DNA of 64,000 bases from Acanthosepion pharaonis (taxonomy: Eukaryota; Mollusca; Cephalopoda; Sepiida; Sepiidae): NCBI GenBank assembly GCA_903632075.3, contig CAHIKZ030004140.1:1815001-1879000 (forward strand), written 5' to 3'. The translations under genes and the position numbers were made by a program. This document shows, in pieces, positions 25,646-36,633 of the stretch (its first letter is position 1; every line of letters begins with the position of its first letter). Under the pieces are notes generated by a model. That model made no database searches and had not been told where the DNA came from. It saw nothing but the letters and a program-made list of their open reading frames with translations.

Positions 25646-27687
25646 TTGAGATTGTGCGTATGTGTGAGTGAGTGAGAGAGTAAGTGTGGGAAAGAGACAG
25701 AGAGAAAGAGAGAGATTGGCCGTTCATTTCCACCTAATAGCAGAACTCAGAAAATAAGGTAGGGTTGATAAAGGAAAGAAAATGATGATGGTGAAAAAGT
25801 AAATGGTAAGTATGAAATCTCGAAAAAAGAAAAAAAAAAGGTGAAGACGAAAGAAAGACATTGGTTCTCTGTTTCATGTTCTATGAGTTCTTTACTTCCT
25901 TGTCCTTTTAAAGTGGGACAAGCCTTAATATTTCTCTTCCTTTGGATATACATTTTATTCGGAAAGTGGGTAGATGATATTAATATCTATATTCTTTCTC
26001 TTATTTCTGGATTTTTATCAAGGATATTTTGTCCCGAATTTCTGCGAAAAGGAATTTTTTCAGAAGTAATTTTCTTTCTAAGGAAGAATAATTGGTTCAG
26101 ACCATCCGTTTAGGTTAACGCTTTCCTGTACGATTTCCTAACTAATTCACTTGCTTTACCGTTCATCCTGCAAATAACTGTACCGTCGCCGTCACCACCT
26201 TAATAAGTTAAAGTTACTCATTTTACACGCTACCAAGTTTATAAGGTCCCAAATGAGTGAGGAAAAAGGAACGAGTTCCAAAAGCAACTAAAGATAATTA
26301 ACTTGTCATCACGGGATCTATATTTGATTCACCTCAAAAGAAGAGACAAATAATTTTAAGCGCTCACAATTCGGTGGGCAAGTTCTTTTTGAATTATTGC
26401 AGCAATTGAATTTATATTTTCTTTACAAAACTCCTTGATCGATAATGAAGAGCAAAAAGTAGATTAGAGTCGCTTAATGGTTTTATTTCAAACGAGACTG
26501 CTCTGTGCCCATTTCTGTTTCTTCAGTAAGTAATCTTACATCTATTTATAAGTAACCCATGAATTTATTTTTATTCTTACTAAAAAAAGGGGGAAAAATA
26601 CTACTTTAATTTCCTCCTGTGATTTCTTGTCAGAATTCCAATGTGGCGGTATATGTATGTATGTATTTATATATCAATGTACATATGATCATTTTTCTTC
26701 ATTTGAAACATCTTTTTTTATGATTGTGAGAGATTTGGAAGCTTTACAATGTCAACTAAGTGCTTTCGTAAATGGATGTTGATTATCTTTAGCAAGAAGT
26801 AATGATTAGTCGATAAAACTTTAGAGGCTACGGCTTCACACTTCTTTTACGTTTTAATCACTTTTAAAAAATTACATTTAATTCGCGATTTTTGTGTATT
26901 ATTTTTGGTCTTCTAATGATCAACAGGCTAGACCCGTGGGAATTCCGTGGGTGCTGACAATTAAGATCAGCCATTATCACAGGCCTCTGCACTTTTCTCG
27001 CCTATTGCCTGTACTATCTCTTTCTCTCCCTTACAATCTTTGTCACTTATCCAGGGTTTAATCTACACGTTATACACAAATTAGTTTCACGAATGACAAC
27101 TGCACAATTTTTATCTTCTTCATCTTCTTTTATATTTATTTTGCTATATCTTTCCATTAAAAAAATTAATGTATCGCAATTTGTGCATCTTTCACTCTCT
27201 ACTTGCCTCGCCTTTCAATCTTTCACTCATTAATTGGTTCCGATATTCAACCAAGAAGACTATATCTTTCTTTCGTCTCCATTCACCTTAATTTCTATGT
27301 AATGAAGTGGTTGTACCGATTAAATGTTAACACGTGCAGACTAATGAAGAACACAAAATTCAAATCTTTTATATTTAGCATTAAAATTTATTGCATTATA
27401 AATTAATACTTTGTCTATTACTCTTGGCCTGTATGAGTGTGCAGCACCCATAGAGCCGTCAACCGAACGTTGTTCTTACATTCGCCCGTCTGTGATGTGT
27501 GAGAGACTGTCCAACGCCACACTGGAATGGTTGTTTATAAATCCAGCTGTTCAATGAGTTTTTCTCGTGTGCACACATATCAGGCACAGAGAGATCAACA
27601 AGAGTCCAACCCTAGGGTCACCACGAGGGTAGAGATCAGTCAGTGGATGGGTCCATCTATGGTTAAATCTGCACCTGGCTTCCTTGA

Positions 27688-27689
<2 letters not shown>

Positions 27690-27751
<62 letters not shown>
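27690..27751. repeat. (GT)n microsatellite
   Basis: About 60 bases of uninterrupted GT. Confidence 0.95.
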
Positions 27752-27754
<3 letters not shown>

Positions 27755-27837
27755 GAACAATAAAAAATATAAAAATTAAAATTTTCAAACATATTGGGTT
27801 GTATATTAATTTTTTTTTTGTTTTACTATTTCTTTTA

Positions 27838-27885
27838 GGTTCCTCGACTAGTTTCGGCCAGCATGGCCATCATCAGGGGAAAAAA
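27838..27885 (-). ncRNA. Hammerhead-like ribozyme, slightly degenerate
   Basis: On the minus strand, CTGATGA is 27876-27870. It is followed by one extra T and a 5-bp stem II (GGCCA/TGGCC, loop TGC). GAAAC is 27855-27851, then TA, then GTC 27848-27846, with predicted cleavage after the C at 27846. Stem III is again only AC/GT. Stem I (TTTCCC against GAGGAA) has a mismatch and a wobble. The extra T displaces the G10.1-C11.1 pair, so activity is uncertain. Confidence 0.6.
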
Positions 27886-29020
27886 TTCCTGCGTGTTAGT
27901 AGTATTGAACTACAAGAATGAATGCCTTTCTGAAGAAAACGAACTTTGTCTGTAGTTTTCATTTGTTTTTTATCGTTAAATTTGGTCAGTTCTTGAGTTG
28001 GTCAAACGGCCTCTTTTAAGTTGTGTTTAAGATAGAAACTGGGGAGATTCAGAATTCCCTTCTTGATCATTTTGACAGTTTTATTGATTGCTGGTTCGGA
28101 GATGTGTGTGTGTTAAGTGTATGTTACCTTTTAGTTCTTTGGGAGTGTGTATGAAATGTGTGGATCTAAGTGCTTGTGAATAGGTAAGGTTCTCCTTGAG
28201 GTGTTTAGGGTGGGAAGACTTAAAATGTAGATAATTGTGTGTGCCGGTGGTTTTAGCGTGTAGTTTCATTTGTAGTTTTCTGTTTTTATCGATGTAAATG
28301 CGGGTTACTAATATTGTTCCCGTTCTTGTTGATTTTTCTTGGTCGAACTTAATGGAGTACCGTGTTTAGGGTCATAAAGAATTCAGTGAATTTCTCCTCC
28401 CTGCCCATGTGTATGAAGAAGATATCATCGATATATATTGCATAGAATATGCAGTCGCTACCGATGAAGGGATAAATATGGGTCTTCTCAAATTTTCCCA
28501 TGAAGATTGTGGCATATTATGAAGCTGCAACGGTGCCCATGGCACATCCTCTTACTTGTAGGTAGTATTTGCCATGGAAATTGAAAGTATTCAGTGTAAG
28601 AATATATTCCATAAGTTTTATGATAACTACTGGGGGGGGGCTCTTATTTTCTTCTTTAATAGCGATTATTCCTTCTATATGTTTGACGTTTGAATAAAAT
28701 GATTTTACGTCCATGGTTACTTGAGTAGCATTTTCTGGTATTGTTTGTATATGATTCTGTTTAGTAGGTATGTTGTGTCTCTGATGTAGGATTTTACTTC
28801 CTTAGCTAGACGATGTATGTAATAGTCTACGTATTTGGATATTTTAGTTGTATGGCAGTTAAAAAATCATGAAATGACCAGCATTCCTGGGTTGTTGTTT
28901 TTGTGTATTTTGGCAAGGAGATAGAAGCGGGCAGGTGTGATGTTTGTGGGTGTGAGTGCTGTGCATGTTTCCTTGTCAGTTTGTTTTGAAGCCTTATGTT
29001 TAGCGATCTTGTTAATTAAT
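27838..29020 (-). mobile_element. Penelope-like retroelement remnant (reverse transcriptase) with 3' hammerhead-like motif
   Basis: Translation of the minus strand gives broken but recognisable Penelope-type RT pieces in order. FYLLAKIHKNNNPG is near 28940. MDVKSFYSNV, then an FHGKYYLQVRGCAMGT block, fall between 28714 and 28520. IYAIYIDDIFFIH follows near 28440 (the DD catalytic pair). A downstream TYSQALRSTHF segment is near 28170. Stops and frameshifts make it a pseudogene. The QxxGxxMGT and YxDD-like blocks and the KIHK motif separate Penelope-like elements from LINEs. At the 3' end a hammerhead-like sequence lies at 27846-27876 on the same strand, as known for Penelope-like pseudo-LTRs. 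No GIY-YIG domain was seen in this copy. Confidence 0.8.
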
Positions 29021-29044
29021 ATATATATATATGTGGATGTATGT

Positions 29045-29145
29045 ATGTGTGTCTGTGTGGTAATGTATACTATATCTATGGGATAAAAGGGCTTAGCATC
29101 CAAAATTGAACGTATATAAATATAATAAGATATAACATCTCTGTC

Positions 29146-29147
<2 letters not shown>
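29045..29147 (+). repeat. Half unit of foldback family A, diverged
   Basis: Sequence from tatactatatctatgggata through gaacgtatataaatataa resembles the outer part of the family A unit. A (CA)n(TA)n array follows. Confidence 0.45.

Positions 29148-29213
<66 letters not shown>
29147..29213. repeat. (CA)n(TA)n microsatellite
   Basis: A compound array. Unassigned sequence from 29214 to 29497 then leads to the ribozyme inverted repeat. Confidence 0.95.
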
Positions 29214-29216
<3 letters not shown>

Positions 29217-29499
29217 AATAAATTAATAACATTTTCAAATGACTTACATTTCGACCGACTTCAAAGTTTCGCGAACGGACCACTCATTGAAATATATTTA
29301 TCTGAACCTGACGTGCAGCGTGTACGCGATACTCTGAAGTAATTTGAAAGATAGTGATTTATTAATTTATTGGCTATTCTCTCTCTCTAATTATCCATTG
29401 AACACTTTCTTGACAAAAATTCTATACGGATTGAAATACGTTAAATTCTTGTAATTTTACGTATTTTGGTAGGTGTTATTGGTTTCTATGATTTGCATA

Positions 29500-29740
29500 T
29501 ATATATCATTATAATAATTTATCGAGTCTAGAAGAATCCTCAACAGAATGCATAAAGCACGATATAGCGCCGTAGGGATACTCATCCAAGTATTCATAAC
29601 CCAATGGATTGTGCCCCAAGATCCACGTCTTTCCTTTCCCCCACTGCTGATGAGTCCCAAAATAGGACGAAACGGCCGTCCAGTGCTTTCTGCATTCTAT
29701 TGTGGATTATTCTAGATTCGATGAATTATTATAAAGATTT
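29500..29740. repeat. Inverted repeat around the hammerhead ribozyme
   Basis: The sequence from about 29682 to 29737 (AGTGCTTTCTGCATTC and on) is repeated in reverse complement at about 29498-29553, with roughly 80-85% identity by eye. The left copy keeps a decayed ribozyme body on the minus strand (GGATGAGT, then CCC). This looks like two ribozyme-bearing repeat units joined head to head, with the + strand copy intact and the minus copy broken. Confidence 0.7.
29642..29685 (+). ncRNA. Hammerhead ribozyme, complete core (type I layout)
   Basis: Self-cleaving RNA motif with every conserved position present. Stem I is CACTG (29642-29646) paired with CAGTG (29681-29685). The core CTGATGA is 29647-29653. 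Stem II is GTCC (29654-29657) with GGAC (29665-29668) around the 7-base loop CAAAATA. GAA is at 29669-29671. The minimal stem III is AC (29672-29673) with GT (29678-29679) around a GGCC tetraloop. C17 is at 29680, so cleavage is predicted between 29680 and 29681. G10.1-C11.1 and A15.1-U16.1 are both kept. The two-pair stem III with a palindromic ACGGCCGT is like the minimal hammerheads known in Penelope-like elements and retrozymes, which can act as dimers. The host element is probably such a retroelement (inference). I could not establish an outer stem I or its tertiary contact. Confidence 0.85.
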
Positions 29741-29761
29741 GTCTAAATCCCCAAATTCTAT

Positions 29762-29762
29762 T

Positions 29763-29831
<69 letters not shown>
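29762..29831. repeat. (CA)n(TA)n after the ribozyme repeat
   Basis: A compound array about 25 bases after the right arm of the hammerhead inverted repeat and directly before a LINE fragment. Confidence 0.95.
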
Positions 29832-29833
<2 letters not shown>

Positions 29834-29834
29834 A

Positions 29835-30250
29835 TGCAATGTTCGCCCTTGCCAGACTGTTGTCGATCCCAGCATCTGACGTGATGGTACATCCTATGTA
29901 GGTAAACCGATAGACTGCCTTCAGCCCAGTCGCGCCAATGATGATGTGATGAAGGTGGTACTCATCCCGAGGCGCAAGCTGTAGAGTACCTCTGTCTTCT
30001 TTAAATTGACTTCAAGCCAAAAAAGTTTGGTAGCCTCAGTGAAGCAGAAAGTGGTGCACTGCAAAGCTCTTTCAGTGGGAAAAAGGGCAGCAGCGTCGCC
30101 GAAAGCAGAGGTCTCGGATAAGTTGCTCTAGGGTCTTTGCGTGGGGCTTTTAATCGTCGTAGATTAAACATGCCACCATCCAGACGGTATCTGATGTATA
30201 CTCCGTCTCCATCATCAAGATCTTTCGTAGTTTGTTTGAACATCATTCTG
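29835..30250 (-). mobile_element. LINE reverse transcriptase fragment (second family)
   Basis: The minus strand begins MMFKQTTKDLDDGDGVYIRY then RLDGGMFNLRRLKA. This is the segment before the RT catalytic YADD, which is itself degenerate here. Later frames keep SLRLPNFFGLKS and a SSHHHWRD-like block. It is a pseudogene. An (AT)n array sits directly upstream at 30259. Confidence 0.7.

Positions 30251-30258
<8 letters not shown>

Positions 30259-30309
<51 letters not shown>
30259..30309. repeat. (AT)n microsatellite
   Basis: An uninterrupted AT run beside the LINE at 29835-30250. Confidence 0.95.
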
Positions 30310-30313
<4 letters not shown>

Positions 30314-30789
30314 TACTACCCCAAGCCTCCCAACCTAGGTGGAAGCATGATTGTGGACTCAGGGCAGTGTTTTATCAACATTTACTTTTTTCTACCTACA
30401 TCTATATACAGTACAAATTAAACTAAGAATTTGTTTTGGTCATGCTAAGTCGCGAAAAACCACTAACTTTCACTATTTTTTTATCCATAATGTTGAATCT
30501 GTTAAAATTATCCAACTTTTTAACAATTAAAATCTAAATTGCCTCAAAACATTGATTTATTTCAGATGGAATGATCTATTATGACATGTCTCTAATTTGT
30601 ATTTAGATGCATTGTGTTTATTTTTAGTTTTTTAGTTGAATTGTTCACCTATATAGTATATGATCCATTATTGTACATTATTAACTGACAATAAAATTTG
30701 TATTTTATATGAATTCTACCTTATGAAAACTGAAATGTAATAGAGTGGGGGCCCCTTATCAAAGATTCGGTGGGGAGGGCACGTGACCC

Positions 30790-30790
<1 letters not shown>

Positions 30791-30838
<48 letters not shown>
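30791..30838. repeat. (AT)n microsatellite
   Basis: AT run. The stretch 30840-32190 is unassigned apart from a purine-rich gaga tract at about 31930-31985. Confidence 0.95.
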
Positions 30839-30840
<2 letters not shown>

Positions 30841-32192
30841 ATAAGTTCCTTATCATTTGGTTTTCTTTTCATTTTTTTCCTAGGTTTCTTATTTCGTACA
30901 TTTCCTCTTTCACGCCATCTTTTACCCGTTTTCTTCCTTCGCTTTTACCAATTCTTCCTCCTTTATATTTGTGTAGGTTTCTCGATCAAAATGATTCCAG
31001 CTCAAAAGGGCCAGGGATCCAACAGATAATACACTCTTATCCTAGTAATAAAAGATTAATAGATAAAAGATTAATTAAAGATTGTAGTACATACAAACAA
31101 AATAAAAATAAAAATCAGAAGTGGTCAACCTTTTACATTCTATACGCCAATGTCATTAGTTCAGATACAGATCTTGTAAAATATTTATATATTTAGGATT
31201 TTTATATAATTTATTGATTTAATATAAAGTTAAACGAGCATTAATTCTCTTAATGATATCTGAGTTTGTTTTGATTTCACGCACATTTTAGCGTTTGGAA
31301 TTACCGAGAGCAGCAAAGAATTTTTTAAATTTAGTAAGTCATTTAGTTTTTAATCAGTTTCATAGCTGTTCACATCTATATGTTGTTCAAAACTGTCAGA
31401 TTATAATTCTAGGCAAATTTTCTTAGTTCTAGAAATATCCAGAAGGTTAATGAACTCCAGAAATGAATTCCAACAAATTAAGGATTAGAGGGAAACCCCA
31501 TCAATCTTCATTTTCAATAATGTCTTTGTTCTCAAGTTAAAATGTTCCATCTCTACATTACAAGGAAACTTCATGGTTTTTGGTTCATTAAGTAAAAATT
31601 GGTTTGAAAATGCTTGTCTGCAGTTTTATTTTCACATTACTTGAATTCACGTTTATAATCATTTTCTTATTTTCTCTTGCTAATTTTTTTTTATTCCGAT
31701 AGTTAACCTAATTTTAAAAAACACAAAAGTTTGGAAAAATATAAAAGAATGAAAATATTTACAAATCTTATGTAATGAACAGTTCCTTGGCATACGAATG
31801 TCAGTTTTAAAAATCAGTGAGATGTAATGCGTCATACATTATAAAACCGAAACGGTTACAATCGGTGATTGTTACTGTTCAAAGATGAATCCATATAACA
31901 AAAAAGAGATAAATAACTCTTTTGCCTCGTGAGAGAGAGAGAAAGAAAAAAAGAGAGTGACAGAGAGAGACAGAAAAGAGAGGGTCAGAAGTTAGAGCAA
32001 GGAGAGATTCCTGTTAATTTCAGATTAATTTTAGTGTCGAAAGCATTATATTGTGTTTTCATTCTATGTAAATAAGATAATTCATGACTTCATTTTGCTA
32101 CTTCTAAAACAGCATCCTTAATAATTTAGTGACCGAAAAAAGATTGTTTTACAATTTTTACTCTCGAACCTGGTTGAAGAAAAAAATGTATA

Positions 32193-32215
32193 TCTCTATC
32201 TATAAAAGGCAGGAT

Positions 32216-32291
<76 letters not shown>

Positions 32292-33022
32292 CGAATGCAC
32301 GGCCGCAATTTTCGACGGATTTGCACCAAAGTTTACATGCACATGCTCCAAGTTAGCGGGAAGGCCAACACCGACCTTGCATTTCCCAACTCCCATCGAT
32401 AGTGGAAATAATCGATTTTTTCATGCTTCTACGGCAGTTTTCATATAGTTTGCGGCCATTTTGTACTGGCCAGAGTGAGAGCCTATAGCTGGCTGCCACG
32501 AATAGGCAGGAAGATTCTATTGGCCAGCGTGAGAGCCAACCGCTGACTGACACGAATGTTAACTAGCATGCTAGCATGCAAAAAAAAATCGATAGCTGCA
32601 TTCGTCACAAGTGGGAAAAATTTAAATCTGCATGGCACTTTACTCCAATTGGCTCATTCGCTTGCTTAAACTCAACGTTGATTCTGATTCCGCAGAACTG
32701 GGTTGGGCGTGAAAAAGTATTTGTTGTTATCATTCTTTTTTCATTCGGTTTTTCCAGTTACAAGTTCTTTTTTAAAGCTGATCGTTTGTGTTCATTTTGT
32801 TTAGTTCTTTGTTCGTAACAGATTTAATGTTTAGTATAGAGCTTAGAAAAAATTTGCAGTATGAGATAGGCAAGAAGTAAGGCATGTAGCAACATCAGCA
32901 TGGCAAAGGGCACTCCTTTAAAGGCAAGGAAGGGAAAAAATATTTTGTCAAGTGATAGCGATTGTTGTATGAGTCGTACGATTTTTTAATCAAGCACGGG
33001 CAACGCCGAGCCATGCTGCTAG
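32193..33022 (+). mobile_element. Candidate non-autonomous Helitron
   Basis: It starts TCTCTATC after a host A and ends CTAG before a host T, the TC...CTRR and A/T-insertion signature. About 12 bases before the 3' end is a short hairpin (CACGG-GCAACG-CCGAG) like the 3' hairpin of Helitrons. A (TG)n array from 32216 lies near the 5' end, followed by gcaattttcgacggatttgcaccaaa. It has no Rep/helicase ORF. It ends 932 bases before the protocadherin start codon. Confidence 0.6.
32216..32289. repeat. (TG)n near the 5' end of the Helitron candidate
   Basis: About 70 bases of TG starting some 23 bases inside the element. Confidence 0.95.
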
Positions 33023-33770
33023 TTAGAAAAAAACCTTTACCAGTTTAACAAAACGATACTTGTATCTTCCCCTTTTCGTCATCAGCGATATCGAAGGTAC
33101 GCTAATATTTTTTTTATAAACGCCTAGATGTTTTTCTAGTATGATAATTTGTAATTTTTAAACCTAAACTGAAGAAGATTAAATGTCTTCGTAATTTAAG
33201 CCAGTCAACTGAAGCATTGAGGATAACGACTTACTGTTATCGACTTGCTGTTCAGTGACGAACTTCCATAATTGATCACTATTATCAATTTTTTACTTGT
33301 ATTTTTCTTTCATCTTAAATCTTTGCATTGCTTTTTATCGCAGCTTTCCTTATATCGTAAGTCTTCGTCTATGAGTAAACAGCGTAGATTGGATAAAGAA
33401 TAGTCTTTTACTCTTTTGATAAGTAAAAATAGTGAGAAAAAAAACAACTGCAGATTCTCTTGTCTACGTTATGCGCCATGTACTAACATACTGAAATTCG
33501 AAAAATTGAAAGATTTCAGATAAGAAATTGTGTGCCAGTATGAAAATCTTTTCGTATTTTGCTTATTATTTTTCTAGTGTTGCAAATGTAAATTAAATTT
33601 TCAAAAGTAGATTTTAACAAAAAACAATAATGTTACAAAGAACAATTAATTGTACTTAATAATTTCATTGTTATTTATGCAAAAATAGACTCGATAAAAA
33701 AAGACTTTTCAGTCTTGGATAAAGACAATTTGCCAAAAGACATCACATGTCAAAATTCTTTCTTCTGTCT
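33023..33770. other. Protocadherin upstream sequence, unassigned
   Basis: AT-rich. I could not identify a TATA box, initiator or upstream exon with any confidence. Confidence 0.4.
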
Positions 33771-33776
33771 TTTCAG
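33771..33776 (+). other. Probable 3' splice site for the 5' UTR/first coding exon
   Basis: A pyrimidine-rich run (ttctttcttctgtctttt) ends in cag at 33776. It is 178 bases before the start codon. It would make 33777 the first base of the exon that carries the protocadherin start, with an untranslated exon further upstream. No promoter or upstream exon could be located in the repeat-rich sequence before it. Confidence 0.45.
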
Positions 33777-33819
33777 AGTCTATTTCCTCACCAACATTGA
33801 CCAGCAGATACGTTGACCC

Positions 33820-33927
33820 ATGGATATCAAAGCATACGTCAAGTTCATGAACGCAGTGACATCTTTGTGCAACGCTACAAGTAAACAGATTTCCTTTTTA
33901 GCATTCTGTTCTGCTAATCAATTTTAA
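33820..33927 (+). promoter_or_regulatory. Upstream ORF in the protocadherin leader (35 codons)
   Basis: An ATG with G at +4 opens a 35-codon frame. It terminates with TAA 27 bases before the main start and is in the same frame as it. It has no recognisable domain. If the transcript includes this leader, scanning ribosomes would meet it first, so it could dampen translation of the receptor. The main ATG has A at -3. The function is inferred only from position. Confidence 0.4.
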
Positions 33928-33954
33928 TCTCCATCTGTCACTCGACTTTGTAAT

Positions 33955-36633
33955 ATGTCTTTAAATTTCATTCGCTTTTCCCTCTTCTTCTGGGGCTTAC
34001 ATCACTTGACATTGGCGGTGCGTGTGTTGAATTATCATGTGCTTGAAGAGCAGCAGGCCAATACTTACGTTGGCAATGTAGCTAACGACATCATTGGTCC
34101 AAATAATGGTGATTACTGGTTCCGTTTTCTGACTCAAGGCAACCAATTCACCGATCTTTTCCATATCGGAAAAACGACAGGCATTATAACAACTGCTGTA
34201 CCTATTGATCGGGAACATGTCTGTGACAGTAATTTGGGTAAAGGTGATAAGAATCGGGGCTTGTGTATTCTTAATATGAACGTCGCAGTACAGTCAGAAA
34301 GTGATCCACGCTTTTTAGATATGCTAAAACTTAAAATTCATGTTGACGACATCAACGATAATGCGCCGTTCTTCGATAAAGAAGAAGTTTCGCTGGAAAT
34401 TCTTGAATCGACTCCAGTGAACACATTATTCACAATCGAAGATGCTCGGGATTTGGACACGGGTGGAAACAATTCTGTTAGATATTACGCACTTCTAAAT
34501 GATTTGGATAAGTTTAGTTTGATTGAGCAAGATGGATACCTGGAAGGCTTACTTCTAAAAAGTAAGCTCAATCATGAAGAGCAGGATTTTTATCAACTAA
34601 ATATCGTGGCTAAGGATGGCGGTATTCCGCAGCGAAGTGGTTACGTCGTTGTCAACGTAACTGTCATAGATGTCAATGATAACGCTCCGAGTTTTAATAA
34701 AAAATCTTATAATGTTTACATCCACGAAAACCAGCCAGTTTCTTCAACTGTGCTCACTTTAACAGCACACGATCCAGATTCAGGCCCGAATGGGCAAGTT
34801 GGCTACAAACTTTATCACAGAACACCACAGTATATTAAGGATATTTTCAAAATCAATGAAACATCGGGCGAAATCATTCTGAATAAAAAGGTAGATTATG
34901 AAGAAAGGCCGAAATATTTATTCAAAGTTATTGGCTTTGATCATGGCCTTCGACCTCGTTCAGCCACTGCTCAAGTAAGCGTCAATGTAGTCGATATTAA
35001 CGACAATAAACCGGACATTATCATCAATCTTTTGTCCCTTGGCTATGCAGCAAATGTGTCCGAATCTGCGTCAACTGGGAAGTTAATTGCTCACGTTTCA
35101 ATCAAAGATACGGACGAAGAGCAAAATGGAAACGTTAGCTGTTCGATTAATGATCATCATTTCACACTTCAGACGTTTTTCTATAAAGAATACAAAGTGG
35201 TCATTTCCAAACCATTGGATTTTGAGAAGACCTCTGTTCACAATGTCACGATCAAATGTCATGATCACGGCACGCCACAACTCCATAACGAGAAGAGCTT
35301 CTTAGTTCTAGTCACTGACGAAAACGACAATCCGCCCGTGTTTGAACAGTCATTCATCAAAACTCCAATGACAGAAAACAACAATTTTCTCGAATATGTC
35401 ACTAAGGTGACAGCCAGAGATAACGATACAGGAATGAATTCCGAAATTCACTACATGCTTCACGAAGATGGCAAGTCCTGGTTTAACATCGATCACCAGA
35501 CCGGCGTCATTACTGCTAACAAGCAATTTGACCGGGAAAGCAATTCTGAAATTGAGTTCAGAGTTCTGGCAGTTGATTCTGGCAATCCAGCTCTAACTGG
35601 CACGGCCACTGTTCTCTTGAATATCCTTGATATTAACGATGAAGCACCGACATTCAAAAAGAAACATTACGAATTCCACGTGAAAGAGGGACAGGCACCC
35701 TTTACATTCATTGGGCGTGTCGATGCCCAAGATTTAGACCATGGTGAAAATGGAAGGTTGAGATACTGGACTTCCAAAAACTATGAGGCGTCTCAACTTT
35801 TTATGGTCACTGACGGAATATTAAAAACAAAAGCGACATTGAGTCGCATGAAGGGTCAGAGATACGACTTTATGGTTGTCGCAGCCGACCATGGAAAAAA
35901 GCCGATGAGTTCATCAACTAATGTCACGGTTTTTGTTGATGACATTAATGACAATTACCCATACATTATTTATCCATCAGATACAAACAATTCCATTTCC
36001 GTCGTGTTTGAAATGACGACAACAGACCGACCAATTGCAAGGGTCATTGCCCAAGATGACGATGAAGGTGACAACGCCATGTTGTCTTATTTTCTGAAAA
36101 ATACTCCCGAAACGACTGGATTGTTTCGGATAAATCACACATCGGGAGAAATAATGCTGATTAAAAATTCTAATGTTCATTTACGGAATAAAGCGTATAC
36201 TCTGTCTATTGTGGTTCAAGACCACGGAAAACCGTCAAAAAGCACTCCTGCGTTTCTTATTGTTAACATGAGTCTCGGAAACAGCACAAGGGTGGCATTT
36301 GGGAAAATGGGGCCGGACGACGGACGAAATTTGACAATTGTCATCGTCCTTGGGGCTGTTACTGTTGTTCTTGCCACGTGTATTGTCATCACAATCTGTA
36401 TCATTAAAAAGGTAGACCAGAACAGGCGACGCTATCCCGCAAAAATGCACGAAGATGCTCGCCGAAAATCGGATAGCTCTCCAGATTCTGAGAGACTGAA
36501 ACATAAAAAAGAAGTAAGCTTTTCATTGGATGGAGCCGACCCTACCGGAAAAGGTTCTGTCAGCTCCTTAGCCAGTAATACGACGGTGAAGAATCCAGGA
36601 GCATTTTTCGCTCCGGAATTACCTTCCTTGCAG
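33955..36633 (+). CDS. Protocadherin ectodomain/transmembrane exon (first coding exon)
   Basis: Calcium-dependent homophilic adhesion receptor of the plasma membrane, of the protocadherin family expanded in the cephalopod nervous system. The exon encodes 893 residues. Residues 1-21 are a hydrophobic signal peptide. Seven cadherin repeats follow, at about 23-139, 140-246, 247-355, 356-463, 464-567, 568-670 and 671-776. The linkers read DINDNAP, DVNDNAP, DINDNKP, DENDNPP, DINDEAP and DINDNYP. The TM helix is about 793-818, followed by a basic stop-transfer KKVDQNRRR and a 75-residue cytoplasmic start. EC1 has Cys90 and Cys104 (CX13C) after an IDRE motif. The cytoplasmic segment has KEVSF, which fits the RVxF PP1-docking pattern and resembles the CM3 motif of delta-1 protocadherins (inference). 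The start is the first ATG after an in-frame TAA at 33925. The last codon CAG abuts GTAAGT, a strong phase-0 donor. Base composition is clearly more GC-rich than the surroundings. The family call is secure; the orthologue is not identified. Confidence 0.95.
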
